The position numbers and the translations under genes were made by a program. Shown in pieces: positions 62,117 to 64,000 of a stretch of 64,000 nt of DNA. Under the pieces are notes generated by a model. It had not been told where the DNA came from. It made no database searches and was given only the letters and a program-made list of their open reading frames with translations. The first letter of the stretch is position 1. Each line of letters starts with the position of its first letter. The stretch is from Bryum argenteum (Eukaryota; Streptophyta; Bryopsida; Bryales; Bryaceae). Location of the stretch: NCBI GenBank assembly GCA_037043015.1, contig CM073322.1, positions 33,563,364 to 33,627,363 of the forward strand, read 5' to 3'.

Positions 62117-63301
62117 CTAGGCAGCGGCAACAGGCACTTGCAAGTTATTTCTCGCGATGGTGACGCCAACGCAAGCATCGACAAAATCAGAGTCCGCGAA
62201 GTCCTCAGAGAAGATCTGCAGCCGGTCACCGAGGCCTTGCTTGAAAACCTCAGCCAGGAACAGACGGGCGTAGCCGCGGATGCGGTTGGTCACCGGCTTC
62301 ACGCACAGCACCGGGCCCGTCACCTGCGGCGTGGCCGTATTCTCCACGCGGTAGAAGTAGGTCCGCTGATCGTTCGGCGGCTGCTTCTGCAAGTTGGTTA
62401 TGTTGCCGGAAAATTTCGTCATCGGCAAGTCCGTGTCAATCCAGTTGTCCTTCAAGAAACCCGAGCTCCACAGCGGCGAGCCCGGTGATGGCGCCGCCAT
62501 TTGCCTGCAGTGCAATGCATCTCACATTTAGCCAAATGTGCAATCAGGCCTGAATATGAATCTTAACGTCATCGAGCTTATGACTCTTAAGCGTATCGAA
62601 AGTTTAAGGAACGCGTAATAATATGAAGGCTGGAATGAATTTGCATGAGACATAGATGTGTTTAAGTTTTTATTATTGAAAGGTGGATTTGGTGTCAGAT
62701 TTTTGGAGCAGTAAAGTGCTTGCCTGGGTTTCCAGATGCAGAACACGCGCTTGGGGAGGAGTTCGATGAGCGGGCGGTCGAAGAAGCTGGCGTCCTGGGG
62801 GATGAGATGATCCCCGAGCTGCTCAATGAGCCAGACATCGAACGCGGGCGGGTCTTGGTAGCTAAACTCCGTACGAATCTCAAGGATGACGATTTCGGAT
62901 TTGGTTTCTGCGAGGAAGCGCTTGAGGTCGTTGATGACGACGTCCACGAGATAGGATTTAAGAATCCCGTGGCACACTTTGCGGTCTTGTTGCACGCGAA
63001 TGTCCAGCACGCGGATGCCGATGCAGAGCTGGTCGTACACGGACAGTTTCTGGCATTGCGCGAATGGGCGCGAGATGCCGGGCAAGCCGATCTTGTTGGT
63101 TGCGGAGTCGTGGGTCCCCGGCCACACCACGTCACGCACCTTCAAGTTCTGCAGCGGCAGCGTTGACATCCATTCCTTCGGATTGATGCAATGGAAATCG
63201 CTCCCCGGAAACGTCACCCCTCCCTCGTCCACGCTCACTTTCTCCTTCAGCTGCCGCTTCTCCCCTTTCACCAGCTTCTCCTTCGACACTTGCGCCCCCA
63301 T
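62117..63301 (-). CDS. PI-PLC X-domain protein, 2 exons
   Basis: Exons 62724-63301 and 62117-62504 on the minus strand join in frame (321 codons plus stop) through a GC-AG intron (AG|GCAAGC ... TGCAG|GC). ATG 63301 starts MGAQVSKEKLVK; Gly2 followed by small and basic residues is a plausible N-myristoylation site. An in-frame extension upstream exists but runs into what looks like an acceptor (TTGCAG near 63315), suggesting a leader intron. The X domain of bacterial-type phosphatidylinositol phospholipase C is clear: VRDVVWPGTHDSATNKIG (His64), LCIGIRVLDIRV, VCHGILKS (His111) and IVILEIR. Both histidines that act as acid/base catalysts in the family are present. No Y or C2 domain exists, so this is the PLCXD-like group, not the canonical plant PLC. 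Substrate unknown. Confidence 0.9.
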
Positions 63302-64000
63302 TGCACAATTCTGCAACACCCCACTCAATCAGATCCATACCGACAACACTCAAAAAAACTAGCTTTCTCCCCGAAATCCTCTTTCCATATTTTTGCTCCA
63401 AGAGAAAAACGAAGAACACTCACCCAAGTCGTCTACTTGAAAGAACTCTTGCACTTCGAAATGCCGAGGTTGAAAGTGGCAACAAGCCAAGTGAGGACTC
63501 CGTCACGCCTCGAACTGAACTGTGGACGACTCACCGTATCCCCAGAAAGCTTCCAAGTGCAGAAAATCAGCAAAGCCGGCCACCCGTCCCCACCAATGCT
63601 CGTCGATAAGAGAAAAAAATACGACGCACGAACTGCTGAATCTATCAAGCTCACGAGAGTACGAGAGTATCAAACTCATTACAAGTAAGGGAGTAGTTCA
63701 GAGTGGTGTCACTTTCCTCGTGCTCGTTTCATCGCTTAATCTATATATCACTGTACGATTGTGCGCATCTTTCCAGCGCATGCCTCACTGGCTGTTTTCG
63801 ATGGCAATAATATAAGAATTGGTACAGGCCACTTCGACTGCAGCTCGAATAGTAATAGCCAAGTGGCCAGTTTGAATATAGGACCTGACAACCAGGTGGC
63901 GGATAATCCCACTTTTCAGTTGTAGGTGGCAAGATGAGAGAGCGGCAGTTGGTAGTGTTCAGCGTCCACGTGGAAAGATAAATTTCAGTCCCTCCAAGCA
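63302..64000. promoter_or_regulatory. PLCX gene 5' flank; G-box at right edge
   Basis: The 5' flank of the minus-strand PLCX gene, probably including a leader intron ending near 63315. Open frames here show no domain. A palindromic G-box-like TCCACGTGGA lies at 63965-63974, typical of bZIP/bHLH binding sites; whether it serves this gene or one beyond the window is unknown. Confidence 0.35.

Noticed and set aside
62069-63166. Plus-strand frames of 139-148 codons opposite the PLCX gene
   Set aside because: They lie antisense to conserved catalytic coding sequence and have shadow-like composition.

Overview
The window looks like nuclear DNA of an early-diverging land plant, most probably a bryophyte (moss or liverwort grade). 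The genes have many introns with GT-AG borders plus two GC-AG introns. Coding DNA is fairly GC-rich inside AT-rich flanks. The conserved genes are plant-type: plastid magnesium chelatase H, a plant SBDS with a C-terminal zinc finger, a RabA GTPase and a CLC with CBS domains. A mitochondrial nad4 fragment in nuclear DNA reads cleanly without RNA editing and resembles my recollection of liverwort and moss nad4. The species itself cannot be fixed from sequence alone.

Layout. 1-5.7 kb: the magnesium chelatase H-subunit gene (CHLH/GUN5) on the minus strand, complete in 6 exons. 5.7-17 kb: no gene I can support; it holds small non-autonomous transposons (two CACTA-type MITEs with 3-bp target duplications), hairpins, tRNA-like SINE candidates, a 25-bp tandem repeat and simple repeats. 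17-30.2 kb: a convergent, inverted pair of TIR-NBS-LRR resistance-type genes. Both carry damage (a frameshift in one; a lost start codon and a lost splice donor in the other). Between them lie a pogo-like MITE and a nad4 NUMT. 31.5 kb: a degenerate fragment of the last CHLH exon. 32.7-34.4 kb: SBDS (60S ribosome maturation), minus strand, 5 exons. 34.96-35.64 kb: a Harbinger/Tourist-like MITE flanked by TAA.

37.96-48.55 kb: the most unusual part, a single 10.6-kb Mutator-like element with ~67-bp terminal inverted repeats and a perfect 9-bp target duplication. It holds two divergent genes: a MULE transposase with a GCM/WRKY-type zinc finger and a SWIM-like C-terminus (plus strand), and a multi-exon gene joining a ParB-like DGNHR motif to a beta-class N4/N6 DNA-methyltransferase-like C-terminus (minus strand). 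The second intron of the methyltransferase-like gene contains seven copies of an 18-bp CpG-rich palindrome, mostly 63-64 bp apart. Both genes carry stops explicable as C-to-T changes, and frameshifts, so this copy is probably dead.

51-64 kb: three ordinary genes. A RabA-type small GTPase (plus, 2 exons), a CLC anion channel/transporter (plus, 24 exons, one GC-AG intron) and a PI-PLC X-domain phosphodiesterase-like protein (minus, 2 exons, GC-AG intron). They show no operon-like link and are independent loci. All exon borders were read by eye from splice consensus, frame continuity and family knowledge; no alignments or searches were run.
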